NCBI RefSeq assembly: GCF_012273895.1
Contig: NW_024045131.1
Location: forward strand, 992,001 to 1,056,000
Source of the DNA: Zerene cesonia
Taxonomy: Eukaryota; Arthropoda; Insecta; Lepidoptera; Pieridae
DNA: 64,000 bases
Reading direction: 5' to 3'
In this document: one piece after another, positions 44,968-56,045 of the stretch
How positions within the stretch are numbered: the stretch's first letter is position 1
Layout of the letters: each line of letters begins with the position of its first letter
The notes under the pieces: model-generated
What the model was told of the DNA's origin: nothing
Databases searched by the model: none
Seen by the model: only the letters and a program-made list of their open reading frames with translations
Program-made: the position numbers and the translations under genes

Positions 44968-45491
44968 TACCGAGCTGGTGGTTCGCCTGATGGTAAGCGA
45001 TCACAACCGCCCGTGGACATGCGCAGAGGCTGAGACCTTTGCAAAGATGTTGCCCGCTTTTAGGGGGTAAGGGGTAAGGGATAAGGAAAGGATTGATTGT
45101 AAAGAAGGAATGGACTGATGGGTGAGGAAAATAAGCCTCCGGCTCCTTCATTCACCGAACGAAGCACTTCTATCCCGGTTTTCTGTGGGGGTGGTACGAT
45201 GTGGTACTTGGTGATGAACTGGGCCAACTCGTGCCGAAACGTGCTCGGCTCCGACATTTTTTTTAAATTTAAGTGACAGAAATCTAGTATTCGGAGGCCT
45301 ATTTCCTTCTCCTAGCCCTTCTCAGTCCATTCCTTCTTTCCATTCATCAATCCTTTCCTCATCCCTTATCCGTTAAAAGCGGGCAGCGCATTCTCAGAGG
45401 TCTAAGCCTCTGCGAATGTCCATGGGCGGTGGTGATCGCGCACCATCAGGCGAACCACCAGCTCAGTTGCCCGCTATGACATAAAAAAAAA
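44968..45491. mobile_element. Inverted pair of SINE-like retroposons
   Basis: Reverse copy 44968-45262 (near full length, with GGCACGAGTTGGCCCAG) faces forward copy 45293-45491 (ending GCCCGCTATGACATAAAAA). The tails point outward. Confidence 0.7.
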
Positions 45492-45505
45492 TTACCTTTA
45501 ATTTA

Positions 45506-45640
45506 GAAATTTTGAAAGAATAGAAAAAATTTGATCACGAGGCAGGATTCGAACCTGCGTATCTTGCCTAACCGTACCAACGCCTAGCCTCTCGGCCACC
45601 CGTGATCCTGCCACAGTAATCGAATTTCTTCTACTCTTTC
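45506..45640 (-). mobile_element. TIR element with tRNA-like cassette
   Basis: AGAAATTTTGAAAGAATAG TIR on the left. The 71-nt tRNA-like cassette at 45535-45605 has an intact 7-bp acceptor pairing and T arm GCAGG-TTCGAAT-CCTGC. The right TIR is diverged. Confidence 0.6.
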
Positions 45641-45669
45641 TTTTTTTTCTTTACCTTTAATGTTAAACA

Positions 45670-45706
45670 ACGAAGCGAAGCGAAGCGAAGCGAAGCGAAG
45701 CGAAGT
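45670..45706. repeat. (CGAAG)n microsatellite
   Basis: About seven CGAAG units. Confidence 0.95.
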
Positions 45707-45839
45707 TGATAGAGGTTCTTGAAGGCTGATATTCCAGATATAGCTTTTACGCTGAATTTCGTTCTGAAAAGTGATAAAAAGAAAATTCAATAAATTAAAA
45801 CACAAATACATCAATACTTTTAAACGCTTTACAATAAAT

Positions 45840-45994
45840 CTATGCTTATAACACAGCTGACGAGTTTGTTTGCACGCACTAACCTCAGCAACTACTGGAG
45901 CGATTTCAAAAATTCTTTCACCGTTGGATATGTGTGATCCCTGAGTGTTATAGCCTGTATGTACCACGAGCGAAGCCGGGGCGGGACGGTAGTT
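45840..45994 (+). mobile_element. Helitron-like element, family Hel-B
   Basis: TCTATGCTTATAACACAGC start; GAGCGAAGCCGGGGCGGGAC end with GTAG in place of CTAG. Confidence 0.65.
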
Positions 45995-47212
45995 AGATAA
46001 AAAAATATAATATAAGAAATATTATAAAGAATTTTCGACTTAGATGGAACAAACTAAAACTAATTCCAAAATATTTTAGCAAGTAAAGAAGCGATATGAA
46101 GTTAGTATAAATTCATTATTTCTATCAATTAATTCAAAGAACTACCTGACATGCGGACAATATGAGTTTGTATGTTTGTTGTTTGATAACTGTGAAACAA
46201 GCGTTATATTATTTGATACGATTTTCAACATTGTACGATGTTTATAGTTCGGGAGGCGGTGAATGATTTTATAAACTACACTTATACTTATTGTTAAAAG
46301 TTAAATTTATGTTTTTTTTAATACATGGATTTACTATGTAATTATTGTAATCATTAATATTGTGGTATTCTATGACAGAGGGCATAGATTTTTTGCCATT
46401 TTCTTTGGTTTAGTAGATATGGATATGCGAATATACAAGTCTTGCTTGTCACTAAAAGACATTTCCTTTTTTTAGCAGCTTTTATCAGCTTCACCTGTAT
46501 GTATGTAACCGACTCCTTTAGACCCGATTCTGCCCCACTTCAAACGGAGAGATTGAATTCAAACTCTGTACACTTATCGCGGATCGGACAATACAATAGT
46601 TTCATGAGTTTATCTTATTATCCTGATTAGGATCGCCGGGATTCAATAATTTCCTTACGTACACTCTGTATAAGAACGATTTGATTATATTAACAAATTT
46701 AAGACTAACAAATCGTGTAAGATACGTTATTTTTGCGTTTAATGTCTCCAAATAAATGTCTTTTTCTTTCTTTCTTTTTTATTCACGAATAAGAACTATT
46801 AAAGCGACTCTTTGTCAAAAATCATTAAAATCAAACCCACGACCGGAACATCACCTGCGCACACAAAAAGCAGTTTTTAAACCAGCATAAAAAACCGTTA
46901 AATCCCGGAACCCAGCTCTCGCACTACACTATGCGCTTGAGCGTGTCTGCCTCGTATCCGGTGACAACTATCATGCTGTGACGTCATGCGCACGCCCATG
47001 CGAGAGCGGGACAGTTATATCTAGCGTCCCGCTCGCACGTTCCGAGAAAACATGAAGAGTTCTTTATTCGAATCTAGCGAGGAACGTATTGGCCTGTCAA
47101 ATTAGGTTTAGAAAGTGTTTTTGGGCTAAAGAGCTGAGGGTGCTGTGTTAGTGCTTAGATTAATGTCTAGATTAGCAGCAGGGCTTCTTTTTATGCGGAT
47201 ACCACGCAAGTT
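45995..47212. other. No gene recognised; CpG-rich patch with TGACGTCA
   Basis: A fragment of the ACACGCTTTT MITE is at 46480-46615. Positions 46900-47060 are CpG-rich with TGACGTCA at 46979-46986 and an imperfect inverted repeat of GCGAGAGCGGGAC and GTCCCGCTCGC (46999-47034). Confidence 0.4.
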
Positions 47213-47411
47213 GTAACTACGCCCCGCGGTTTCACCCGCGTAAGTCTGTATCCCGTAGGAATATGGGGATAAAAAGTTGCCTATGTGTTACTCCAGTTGT
47301 CCAGCTAACTATGTACCAAATTTCATTGCAATCGGTTCAGTAGTTTTTGCGTGAAAGAGTAACGAACATACACTTACACATATATCCATTCTCACAAACT
47401 TTCGCATCTAT
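47213..47411 (-). mobile_element. Helitron-like element, Hel-A, CTAG eroded
   Basis: Complete body and hairpin. The terminal bases read GTAACTACGCCCCGC instead of CTAGCTGCGCCCCGC. Confidence 0.7.
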
Positions 47412-47734
47412 ACATATAATAAATCTGTAGAAGTCATTTTTGTACAGTGAAAAAAATTAAAAAAAACAAATAGCCAGTGTGTGAAAAGATAACTAACAGA
47501 ACCCATTTCCATGATTTTTGAAATTTTTGTCTGTTTGTCCGTTTGTTTGTGCGCACATCACGTAAATCTACGAATTAAATGCAGACAATGTTTATATACA
47601 AAAAATATACGTAACTTGAGGTATAACTTAGTTTTTGTTTCATCGAAATCGGTTTACTCTATCACAAGATATGATTAATTTGATATTCCTACGGGATACG
47701 GACTTACACGGGTGAAACCGCGGGGCGCAGCTAG
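47406..47734 (+). mobile_element. Chimeric Helitron-like element with Hel-A 3' end
   Basis: The 5' part (TCTATACATATAATAAATCT, CTGTTTGTCCGTTTGTTTG) is unlike Hel-A, but the last 50 bp (GATATTCCTACGGGATACGG to CTAG 47731-47734) are Hel-A. Confidence 0.5.
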
Positions 47735-47888
47735 TTTGCAGTATTAGTAGGATTAGTAGGATAAAATTTAGTTTAGTCAAACGACATAACTAGATATTTT
47801 TAGTTAAAAATCGTAAGAAGTATAAAAATTAAAATTTTTTCGGTTATCTCGTTTTATCCTGAATGTACGATGACTATAAAATAATATC

Positions 47889-48235
47889 CTAGCTTTTACC
47901 CGTGGCTTCGCACGCGTTAAATCGATGTAGTTTAATAGATTTTATCTATACTAATATTATAAAGCTGAAGAGTTTGTTTTTTTATTTGAACAAATAATCT
48001 CACGTACTACTGGTCCGATTTGAAAAATTCTTTCAGTGTTAGATAGCCCATTTATTGAGGAAGGCTATAGGCTATATATGTACCACGGGCGAAGCCGGGG
48101 CGGACCGCTAGTTATATATATATACACCTTCCTCTTGAATTAAAAGAAACCCCATCAAATACGTTGCGTGCGTTTAAAAGATTTTTATATAGGGACAGAG
48201 AAAGGGCCTTTGTTTTATACTATGTAGTAAAGACA
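47889..48235 (-). mobile_element. Hel-C split by a nested Hel-B
   Basis: Hel-C in reverse (TAGCTTTTACCCGTGGCTTC ... TTTATACTATGTAGT) is interrupted after ATTTTAT by a forward Hel-B at 47945-48111 and resumes TTATATATATATAC. Confidence 0.7.
47945..48111 (+). mobile_element. Helitron-like element, family Hel-B, intact, nested
   Basis: TCTATACTAATATTATAAAG start; GGGCGAAGCCGGGGCGGACC hairpin region and CTAG 48108-48111. The insertion point is between T and T of an AT-rich target. Confidence 0.75.
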
Positions 48236-48301
48236 AACATAGAATCATTTCTTCTTCATGCCCTACAGCCCAAACAGCTGGACCGATATTGATATAGTAT
48301 T

Positions 48302-48445
48302 TTCTTATGTTTGATTTTACGCGAGTATTATACATTTAGAAATTAAAGACTTTTTAACGGATTTTAAACGCGATTTAATCATTTTATCATTAACCCGACG
48401 TTTCGAACACTTTACAGCGAGCGTGGTCACGGGGAGACTGAGATG
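48302..48445. repeat. Dispersed repeat (GACCACGCTCGCTGTAAAG family)
   Basis: Same blocks as 39361-39480 in reverse, including AACGGATTTTAAACGCGATT and TAACCCGACGTTTCGAACAC. Confidence 0.6.
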
Positions 48446-48603
48446 TTATGTCTTGAAGGTCATACAAAAATTGTTGTTTGTGAACTACCTCCACCTATTT
48501 CTCCGCAGTTGGTATGTGGAGTACTTTTCTGGATGTTGGCAGTATTGGCTGATAGTGTTTTCATGTCAGACATACCAAAAGACCAGAAGGCACTCTCAGC
48601 CAA

Positions 48604-48735
48604 GTTCCAGTTATCCAGCTGTCTAGGTACCAAATTTCATTGCAATCGGTTCAGTAGTTTTTGCGTGAAAGAGCAACAAACACACACACATCCTTACAAA
48701 CTTTCGCATTTATAATATTAGTAGGAAGTAGGATA
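48604..48735 (-). mobile_element. Hel-A, lacking its 3' end
   Basis: Body and TC end present; hairpin and CTAG missing. Confidence 0.6.
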
Positions 48736-48741
48736 GTAGGA

Positions 48742-48950
48742 CTAGATGCTCGTCCGGCCCCGACCGGATATAAAGATTCCTGATCCATCCCAAGCGAGCA
48801 TTTATACGAGATAAAAAGTACTCTATCACCCAATTCAGCTCACACCCTATCTATATACCAAATTTCATCAAAATCCGTTCAGTATTTTCAGCGTGATTGA
48901 CGGACAAACATACACACAAACGAACTTTCACATTTATAGTATTACTGTGA
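48742..48950 (-). mobile_element. Helitron-like element, family Hel-F
   Basis: CTAG at 48742-48745, GACGGACAAACATACACACA and TCACA end near 48950. Confidence 0.65.
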
Positions 48951-49252
48951 TCCATATAAGTTTTTCGCAATTAAAACTTAAGAAAGCTGAGTTCAACACG
49001 TCGGTGGCGGTAGACGGTTGGTAGACATTTTTTTTAGCTCTGACCGGGTTCCGAACCGGTTTCAAGTGGTTTATAGTGCAGGAGATGGCGGTTAAAACGT
49101 TTATTTATATTATTTTCGCGTTTTTATGTTCAAACAGCTCTGGGACTAATCCAGACTAAGCTATCTCTGTATCAAGTTTCGTGCTTATGGTATCAGCTTT
49201 TGCGTGAAAGAGTAAGAAATAATATATCCTTATAAATTATTATTTTTGTTTT

Positions 49253-49545
49253 TTTTTATGCGGGTAGCTGGTGGTTCGCCTCATGGTAAGCGATCAGCGC
49301 CCGTGAGCAGAGCAGAGGTAGTGCCTCTGCGGATGCGCGCGCTTTTAAGGGGTAAGGGAAAAAGGAAGGATTGATTGGAAATAAGGGATGGACTGGGAAG
49401 GGTGAGGAAAAGGAAATGTGCCTCCTACTCCACCACTCACCGCATGCATGGCACTATTTCACGCCAATCTCCTGTGGAGGTGTGGTACTTCCCCGGTGCG
49501 AGCTGGCCCAATTCGTGCCGAAGCGTGCTCGACTCCCACATATTA
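49253..49545 (-). mobile_element. SINE-like retroposon, near full length
   Basis: In reverse: GGGAGTCGAGCACGCTTCGG start, CACAGGAGATTGGCGTGAAA, then GGAGTAGGAGGCACATTTCC and the CGCTGATCGCTTACCATGAG end. Confidence 0.75.
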
Positions 49546-50010
49546 TTTAGAGTCATTTTATGGTAAGAGTTGAGTAAAAAATGCTCTTTCCTTCTGTCTT
49601 TCTAAAACTAGTTACAGTTACGTCTTAAACCATTACTAATTCCAGTGTGGGAAAAAGACGGAGCTATACAGTTTGTAGCGCCGTCTCCCTTGCACACTGG
49701 AAGTAATACTGCTTTAAGACGTCACAGTTACCGCTCTGAACCTGAGCACACTCGTGAAGTATACAAAATGAATAATGAATAAACCGTGCTTTAAAACCGT
49801 TAAAAGTCTTAAAAGTGTTTGTTACAGATGTGAAGTTTTTGACTTATATCGTGAATTTTTTGGCGATTTTTTTCTTAACAATATATGCAACCCTACGTTG
49901 CGTGCGATACGCCTTTTGTTCGACGCTGAATTTCGCTTTTTTACCTTTTCTCGATGATTATACGATAGATTTGTATGGACATGCTCCCTCTTAGTATTTT
50001 TATTATTTCA

Positions 50011-50560
50011 CTAGCTGCGCCCGCGGTTTCAACCGCGTAAGTCCGTATCCCGTAGGAATATCGGGATAAAAAGCTGCCTATGTGTTATTCCAGTTGTCCA
50101 GCTGTCTACGTACCAAATTTCATTGCAATCGGTTTAGTAGCTTTTGCGTGAAAGAGTAACAAACACACACGCATCCTTACAAACTTTCGCATTTATAATA
50201 TTACTAGCTTTTCGCCCGCGGCTTCGCCCGCGTAGAATTCGCTTATATCGCGCGACATGGTAAGGAGTATTTTTTTCGCATTAAAAAGTATGGTTTGTGC
50301 TTTCCCACGTTTAGCTCCATCTTCATACCAATTTTCATCAAAATCGGTTTGACAATAACGAACTTTCATACAAACTTTCATCCCCTCTTTCAACCCTTTC
50401 TACCCTTTTTTCGCGATAAAAAGTATCCTATGTCCTTTCCCAAGTTCAGTTCTATCTTCATACCAAATTTTATCAAAATCAAATCAGTGGTTTAGGCGTG
50501 AAAGCGTAACAGACAGACAGACAGACAGAGTTACTTTCGCATTTATAATATTAGTAGGGA
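50011..50560 (-). mobile_element. Tandem Hel-A and Hel-X in the same orientation
   Basis: Hel-A 50011-50203 and Hel-X 50204-50560 (CTAG 50204-50207) abut with no spacer. Hel-X is the same family as 7506-7866. Confidence 0.75.
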
Positions 50561-50628
50561 ATAGTAGGGATAGTAGGATAGGATAAGATATAGTAGGATT
50601 TAATTTGAGAATTACAAATATTTTTACA

Positions 50629-50794
50629 CTAATATTATCAAGAGGAAACTTATGTATTCTTGTATGTTTGTAACGTTTTCACATAAAAACCACTGGACTG
50701 ATTTCAAAAATTCATTCACCATTAGAATGCAGCAACTTCACTGAGTGACACAGGCTATATATGTACTACGAGTGAAGCCGTGGCGAACAGCTAG
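50629..50794 (+). mobile_element. Helitron-like element, family Hel-E
   Basis: CACTAATATTATCAAGAGGA start; GAGTGAAGCCGTGGCGAACAG and CTAG 50791-50794. Confidence 0.65.
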
Positions 50795-51132
50795 TTAAAA
50801 ATAATATTAACTTCATCACAGGCGGCATTCTCTTTTCAATTATTACTAGTCCAAAAGGGTCTTACGTAATTTCTATTTTTTCTTAAAAAACTAAATAAAT
50901 ATAATAATCACATCCACACTAAGCCAGCGCCACACGATAACGCGAAAAGTAAAAAAAAATCGCATTGTACACATCCCTTTCGGGTCGACAACTTTTGTTC
51001 CATCGTTTACGGTGCAGCTGATTTCAACTGGTGCAAAAATAAATACAAAACTCAATACCGGTACTAATTATTTGCGTACAGTCGTGCAGAAAAGTTAAAA
51101 TTTAATTATATTCGAAGATTTTTATAAGAAAC

Positions 51133-51300
51133 CAGCGGTCCGCCCCGGCTTCGCCCGCGGTACACATACAACCTATGCCATCCTCAGAAATTGTGCTATC
51201 TAAAATATAAAGAATTCTTCAAATCGGACCACTAGTTCCTAAGATTAGCGCGCTCAACCAAACAATCAAACAGAGTATAGCTATATTTATACAGTTTTAT
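51133..51300 (-). mobile_element. Helitron-like element, family Hel-B
   Basis: AGCGGTCCGCCCCGGCTTCG end (CTAG mutated to CCAG) and GATTAGCGCGCTCAACCAAA body. Confidence 0.6.
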
Positions 51301-51334
51301 TTTAATATAGTTAACAATTGAGTAATCCTACTAA

Positions 51335-51527
51335 TCCTACTAATATTATAAATGCGAAAGTTTGTAAGGCTGTGTGTGTGTTTGTTGCTCTTTCACGCAA
51401 AAGCTACTAAACCTATTGCAATGAAATTTGCTACGTAGACAGCTGGACAACTGGAATAACATATAGGCAACTTTTTATCCCGATATTCGATTTAGACTTA
51501 CGCGGGTGAAACCGCGGGGCGCAGCTA
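51335..51527 (+). mobile_element. Helitron-like element, family Hel-A, full length
   Basis: TCCTACTAATATTATAAATG start, hairpin CGCGGGTGAAACCGCG, CTAG 51524-51527. A clean reference copy for the family, except for a small deletion before the hairpin. Confidence 0.8.
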
Positions 51528-51650
51528 GTAATCTAATTATCCTTATCTGTGTTTTACAGAGCTTTATTCTTATCTATTTATAAACGAGATCGTCCTATCA
51601 AATTGAATATCATATAAATAAATAAAATATAATAGTTTAAAAAAACTATA

Positions 51651-51882
51651 AAACACGCTTTAACAAAAATCATATTTTGCAAATTGAAAACTGGAATAAT
51701 TTTATCAAATTAGTGTATTGTCATCGGTCCTCAATAAATCTACAAAGTTTGAACGAAATCTGGCCGTTTAAAGTGGGTCAAAATCGCGCCCAAAGAAGTC
51801 AGTTACAAACAAACAAACATACAAACAAACAAACATACAAACAAACAAACATACAGGTGAAGCTAATAAAAAGCGTGTAATA
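51651..51882. mobile_element. MITE with ACACGCTTT terminal inverted repeats
   Basis: AAACACGCTTTAAC on the left and AAAAAGCGTGTAAT on the right; contains a short (ACAAACAAACAT)n tract. Same family as 10345-10540. Confidence 0.7.
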
Positions 51883-52157
51883 AACATAACCGTGGTGTCT
51901 CACCGCGGTAAGCACCCGTCTCTCTCTAGCCTCCTACCGCCAGATGGAACAATCTTACAACTCGTTCCCTTGCAAAACAAACATACAAATTTCTACATAA
52001 AAACCCACATCACAATACTAAATTAACATTGTGAAAACAATAAACGATGTTTTAATTTCTTGCTTTTTCTTATCAAGCCATTTAATTTTAATGAGCTAGT
52101 TATCTTTCCCGGTTGTCTGGAAGAGATCACTATTAAGTGATAAGGCCGTCTACTTAA

Positions 52158-52460
52158 CTATATTGTACTTTTAGAAATTAAAAACTTTTTAACGGATTTT
52201 AAACGCGATTTATCTATATATATAAAATTCTCGTGTCACAGTTTTCGTTGCCAAACTCCTCCGAAACGGCTTGACCGATTCTTATGAAATTTTGTGTGCA
52301 TGTTGAGTATGTCTGAGAATCGGCCAACATCTATTTTTTATCCCGATATTCCTACGGGATACGGACTTACGCGGGTGAAACCGCGGGGCGCAGCTAGTTC
52401 ATTATATTATTAACCCGACGTTTCGAACACTTTACAGCGAGCGTGGTCACCTTTATACTG
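52158..52460. repeat. Dispersed repeat interrupted by a Helitron
   Basis: Left half ends CGCGATTTA at 52212 and the right half resumes TTCATTATATTATTAACCC at 52398, matching the uninterrupted copy at 60885-61025 (CGCGATTTATTCATTA). Confidence 0.65.
52213..52397 (+). mobile_element. Chimeric Helitron-like element: Hel-D 5' half, Hel-A 3' half
   Basis: The first 125 bp (TCTATATATATAAAATTCTC to CGGCCAACATCTATTTTTTA) match Hel-D, and the rest (TCCCGATATTCCTACGGGAT to CTAG 52394-52397) matches Hel-A. It is inserted between A and T, so this hybrid form itself moved. Confidence 0.7.
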
Positions 52461-52470
52461 TACTTTTTGC

Positions 52471-52665
52471 AACTATTAGCTATCGCACGCGGCTTCGTAC
52501 GCGTAATTCAAAGTACTTTAATGTTATTATACATATAAACCTTCCTCTTGAATCGCTCTATCTATTAAAAAAACCATCAAAATCCGTTGCGTAGTTATAA
52601 AGATTTAAGCATATATGTACATAGGGACAGAGAAAGCGACACTGTTTTATACTATGCAGTGATAA
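52471..52665 (-). mobile_element. Helitron-like element, family Hel-C
   Basis: TAGCTATCGCACGCGGCTTC end and TTTATACTATGCAGTGA start, in reverse. Confidence 0.65.
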
Positions 52666-52981
52666 GATTCGTTTATGTTTGGTTTTATTAAAGAATTATA
52701 AACAAATCTTTAAAACACTTCTATAAGCGACAGTACACTATTTCGCGAAACCCCTATTTCCACCAAAAACGGGGTATTCTTATGGATTATTGATTTAAAA
52801 AAAAAAGCTTTATTGATAGTTTTTTTATATTATTACAAAGTAGGGTTATAAAAAAGGGCGCGAACAAAAAGATTTTTTTTGCGAATCGTAAAAATTTTCT
52901 ATTGATCTCTTGCTAGTTGTTAAAATGCTGTGTCATGTGGGGTTGGAATTTCGATCCATCGAATGATAATTTTATATAAAA

Positions 52982-53160
52982 CTAGCTGTACGCCCCGGCT
53001 TCGCCCGTGATGTATATATAGACAATGTCAATGTCTCGGTGAAGTTGCAGCTTTTGGAATGGTGAAAGAATTTTTTATATCGGTTCCGCGGTTCTTGTGT
53101 GAGAACGATACAAACATACAAAAATATATAAATATTTCCTCTTAATAATATTAGTGTAGA
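52982..53160 (-). mobile_element. Helitron-like element, family Hel-E
   Basis: CTAG 52982-52985, GCCCCGGCTTCGCCCGTG, and CTCTTAATAATATTAGTGTA at the 5' end. Confidence 0.65.
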
Positions 53161-53490
53161 TTACGAAGAGACGCGTGTGAGAAACGAATAATTTTTGAAA
53201 CATCGGTGAAGTGCGAGTCGGGCTTTATATCTTCTAGAAGAATAAAGTTATTCTAGAATTATCTTCTAGAAGATATAAAGAGTAAAAGACGAATCGTAAT
53301 TATGACCGCGCCAACTGCTTTTCTTATTATTTATTATTTGTTGGTTATATAGGCAACAGACAACCATTAACTATATAAATCTCATCCGTTTAATTGTCAC
53401 GGTTCGAGATATACAGCCTGGTGACAGACAGATAGACAGACGGACAGCGAAATCTTAGTAACAGGTCTCCGTTTTATCCTTTAGGTTATC

Positions 53491-53880
53491 ATCATCACCC
53501 CATATATATTTGAACTGCTGGGACACAGGCCTCCTATGAGGGTTCAGGCCATAATCCAGCACGCTGGCCAAGTGCGGGTTGGCAGATGTCACATGTCGTC
53601 GAACTTTTGATTCTCGGACATGCCGGTTTCTTCACGATGTTTTCCTTCACCGTCTTCAGCAGTGGTGATGTTATCCACATTTGCAGATATGTTGAGAAAT
53701 TAATTTATTTTCTACGCTCGCCACACGAAACCGACATGTCTAAGAATCAAAAGTTCGACGACATGTGACATCTGCCAACCCGCACTTGGCCAGCGTGCTG
53801 GATTATGGCCTGAACCCTCATAGGAGGCCCGTGTCCCAGCAGTGGGAACATATAAGGGCTGATGATGATGATGATGATCC
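53491..53880. mobile_element. Inverted pair of (ATC)n-tailed retroposon ends
   Basis: Left arm forward (ATCATCATCACCCC, GGGACACAGGCCTCCTATG to about 53720). Right arm (53735-53880) is the reverse of the same block and ends in (GATGAT)n. The arms can form a long hairpin. Confidence 0.65.
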
Positions 53881-53931
53881 ATTTGAACACGTATCTCTTA
53901 GTTCAAAAATTACATCCTACTAATCCTACTA

Positions 53932-54119
53932 TCCTACTAATATTATAAATGCGAAAGTTTGTAAGGATGTGTATATGTTTGTTGCTCTTTCACACAAAAA
54001 CTAATGAACCGATTACAATGAAATTTGGTACGTAGACAGCTGGACAACTGGAACAACATATGGACAACTTTTTTTCCCGATATTCCTACGGGATACGGAC
54101 TTACGCGGGACGTAGCTAG
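53932..54119 (+). mobile_element. Hel-A with the hairpin deleted
   Basis: Full 5' part and body; the 3' end reads TTACGCGGGACGTAG-CTAG, so the loop and right arm of the hairpin are gone. Confidence 0.7.
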
Positions 54120-54214
54120 TAATTTAATAAATAGAAATGTGGTTTTCGCAGTGAAAACGCAATATACCGATGATGACAATGGTGATGACTGATGAACATA
54201 AAACTATGTAATTG

Positions 54215-54382
54215 CTAGCTGAGCCGGTAAACGCTGTCCTGCCTAACTCTTATCATTTAGGGGTATGAGAAATAGATGTTTGCCGATTCTCAGACTCAAC
54301 CGATATGTACACAAACTTTCATAAGAATCGGTCCAGCCGTTTCGGAGGAGTTTGGTAACTAAAATTGTGTACATATATAAGA
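54215..54382 (-). mobile_element. Helitron-like element, family Hel-D
   Basis: CTAG 54215-54218, AACGCTGTCCTGCCTAACTC and TCTTATATATGTACAC start, in reverse. Confidence 0.65.
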
Positions 54383-54516
54383 TTTACCTACTACGAAAAA
54401 CGCGTGCGACGCCGCGGACAAACGCTAGTTAACTCCACCATTTTATTTTCGTTTTGTAAAGATTTTGTGGCGTTCAATAAAAATTATTTCTTTCTTTTAT
54501 CTTTCTACTTGAACTG

Positions 54517-54725
54517 GGGGGAGCTGGAGGCCCAAATCCTTCTCCTACCCTTCCCAGTGCCTTCCTTTACTCCTCTAGGCAATAACTTTACAGTTTAAAG
54601 TCGGCAATGCATCTGTAGAGGCGTAAGGTCTGCAATCGACCTTACACCTCTCCAGATGTCCACGGGAGGTGGTAGTTTACCATCAGGCGACCCACCAGCT
54701 CCATCGCCGACGGTGACATAAAAGC
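54517..54725 (+). mobile_element. SINE-like retroposon
   Basis: GGGGAGCTGGAGGCCCAAAT, AAGTCGGCAATGCATCTGTA, CACCAGCTCCATCGCC and terminal GACATAAAA. Confidence 0.7.
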
Positions 54726-54916
54726 CTCCGTGGGAATCGAGTCCACGCCCCGTGTAAATCAGATACTAATTTTCAGTGCGAGCAACCTTGCTGGTCGCGG
54801 GTTCACGCTTGACTGGGCCATGATACATTGTTGTCTACACACCTTCGACGTTTGATTGTGGACTCGCTTGGCGTCTCGCCCCGGCGCCGCCTGGGTTTTG
54901 TGCGTCTGTATGTAAA

Positions 54917-55085
54917 CTAGCTAGTGCTCGCGGCTTAGCACGCGTTTAAATCGGTTTAGTTTAATAGATGTTATTGTACATATAAACCTTCCTCTTGAAT
55001 TCCTATCTATTAAAAAAAAAAAACACCATCATAATCCGTTGTGTAGTTTTAAAGATCTAAGCAAACATACATACATAGGGACAGT
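54917..55085 (-). mobile_element. Hel-C, 5' truncated
   Basis: CTAG at 54917-54924 (doubled), TCGCGGCTTAGCACGCG, and the GTGTAGTTTTAAAGATC body. Confidence 0.6.
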
Positions 55086-56045
55086 TGTTCATTCGTTAAT
55101 GAACAATTTGAAAAAAGTAGTATGTTATATATTCAAATATATTATTTCTATTTGTTACCTCATAACTTTTTAATGGGTGAACCAATTGTGATGATTCTTT
55201 TTTATTTGTAAAATGGTACTTCCCGAGTGGTCTAGTTTTAAATTGCTTCTAGGTCTAACAATTTGAGACATAGTTTTTTTTTAAATAGTTATTTCAAAAA
55301 TTAACTGTATTTAGTAAAACATTAAGACAATAAAAATTAACAAATAAGATACATAGCATGTATCTAAGAAGAAATGAGTCAAATTTGCCATTAACGTTGT
55401 CACGTCCAAAACGGATAAATTAGTTTTGATGAAATTTGCTTTGCTTGTTAAATGACTCTAATTAAGTTAACTGTGAAATGTCGCTAGTGCGTTAGTACAA
55501 TATTACGTAAAATAATAATTTTTAACATGAATACTAAACCACCTTAAAATTTTGCGAACTACGCAAAATTTATATGTGACCACACTGAAAGCGCTAGCTG
55601 TCAATTAAAAAAAAAAAATCATCAAATTATGATGAAATGATCCACCCAATTCACCCTAAAAACCCTGTTCTGAGGTAACAAACACAAAAAATAAAAAATA
55701 CAGTCAAATTGATGATGTGCTCCTTTTTCGAAGTCGGTTCAAAGACGGAACACATCGAGAACCTACATTAAAATTATATAGAAGTTATTTTTGCTTTATA
55801 CCGGAACTGTATATTAAAAAGAAATGTATATTCATAATTCGTCTAACATAATTCACAAAAAATAATTATTTCAAAAAGCGCCAAGCAGTTTATTTAAGAG
55901 AAACTGTACAATGTCTTTAAAACTCAACAAACGCTCCATCACGTTATGTATTCGCGAACGCAAATCGTCTGAGGTTTTATCCTAGGAAATCTTAACAACC
56001 TTTTAGACTTATATCGAAAGAAATCTCGCGATAATATCTACTTAC
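55086..56045. other. AT-rich dispersed-repeat debris
   Basis: 55150-55260 resembles 62930-63060 (GGGTGAACCAATTGTGATGA). 55640-55745 resembles 3240-3345. No coding frame. Confidence 0.4.

Noticed and set aside
45535..45605. A genuine tRNA gene
   Set aside because: The fold is tRNA-like, but the anticodon loop has C at position 33 and the unit is repeated inside TIR elements, so I treat it as a tRNA-derived repeat.
50193..50495. Facing open frames (MKEGMKVCMKVR and MCFPTFSSIFIP types), also seen at 7571-7771
   Set aside because: Both lie inside copies of the non-coding Helitron-like family Hel-X, so the shared frame reflects repeat identity, not a gene.
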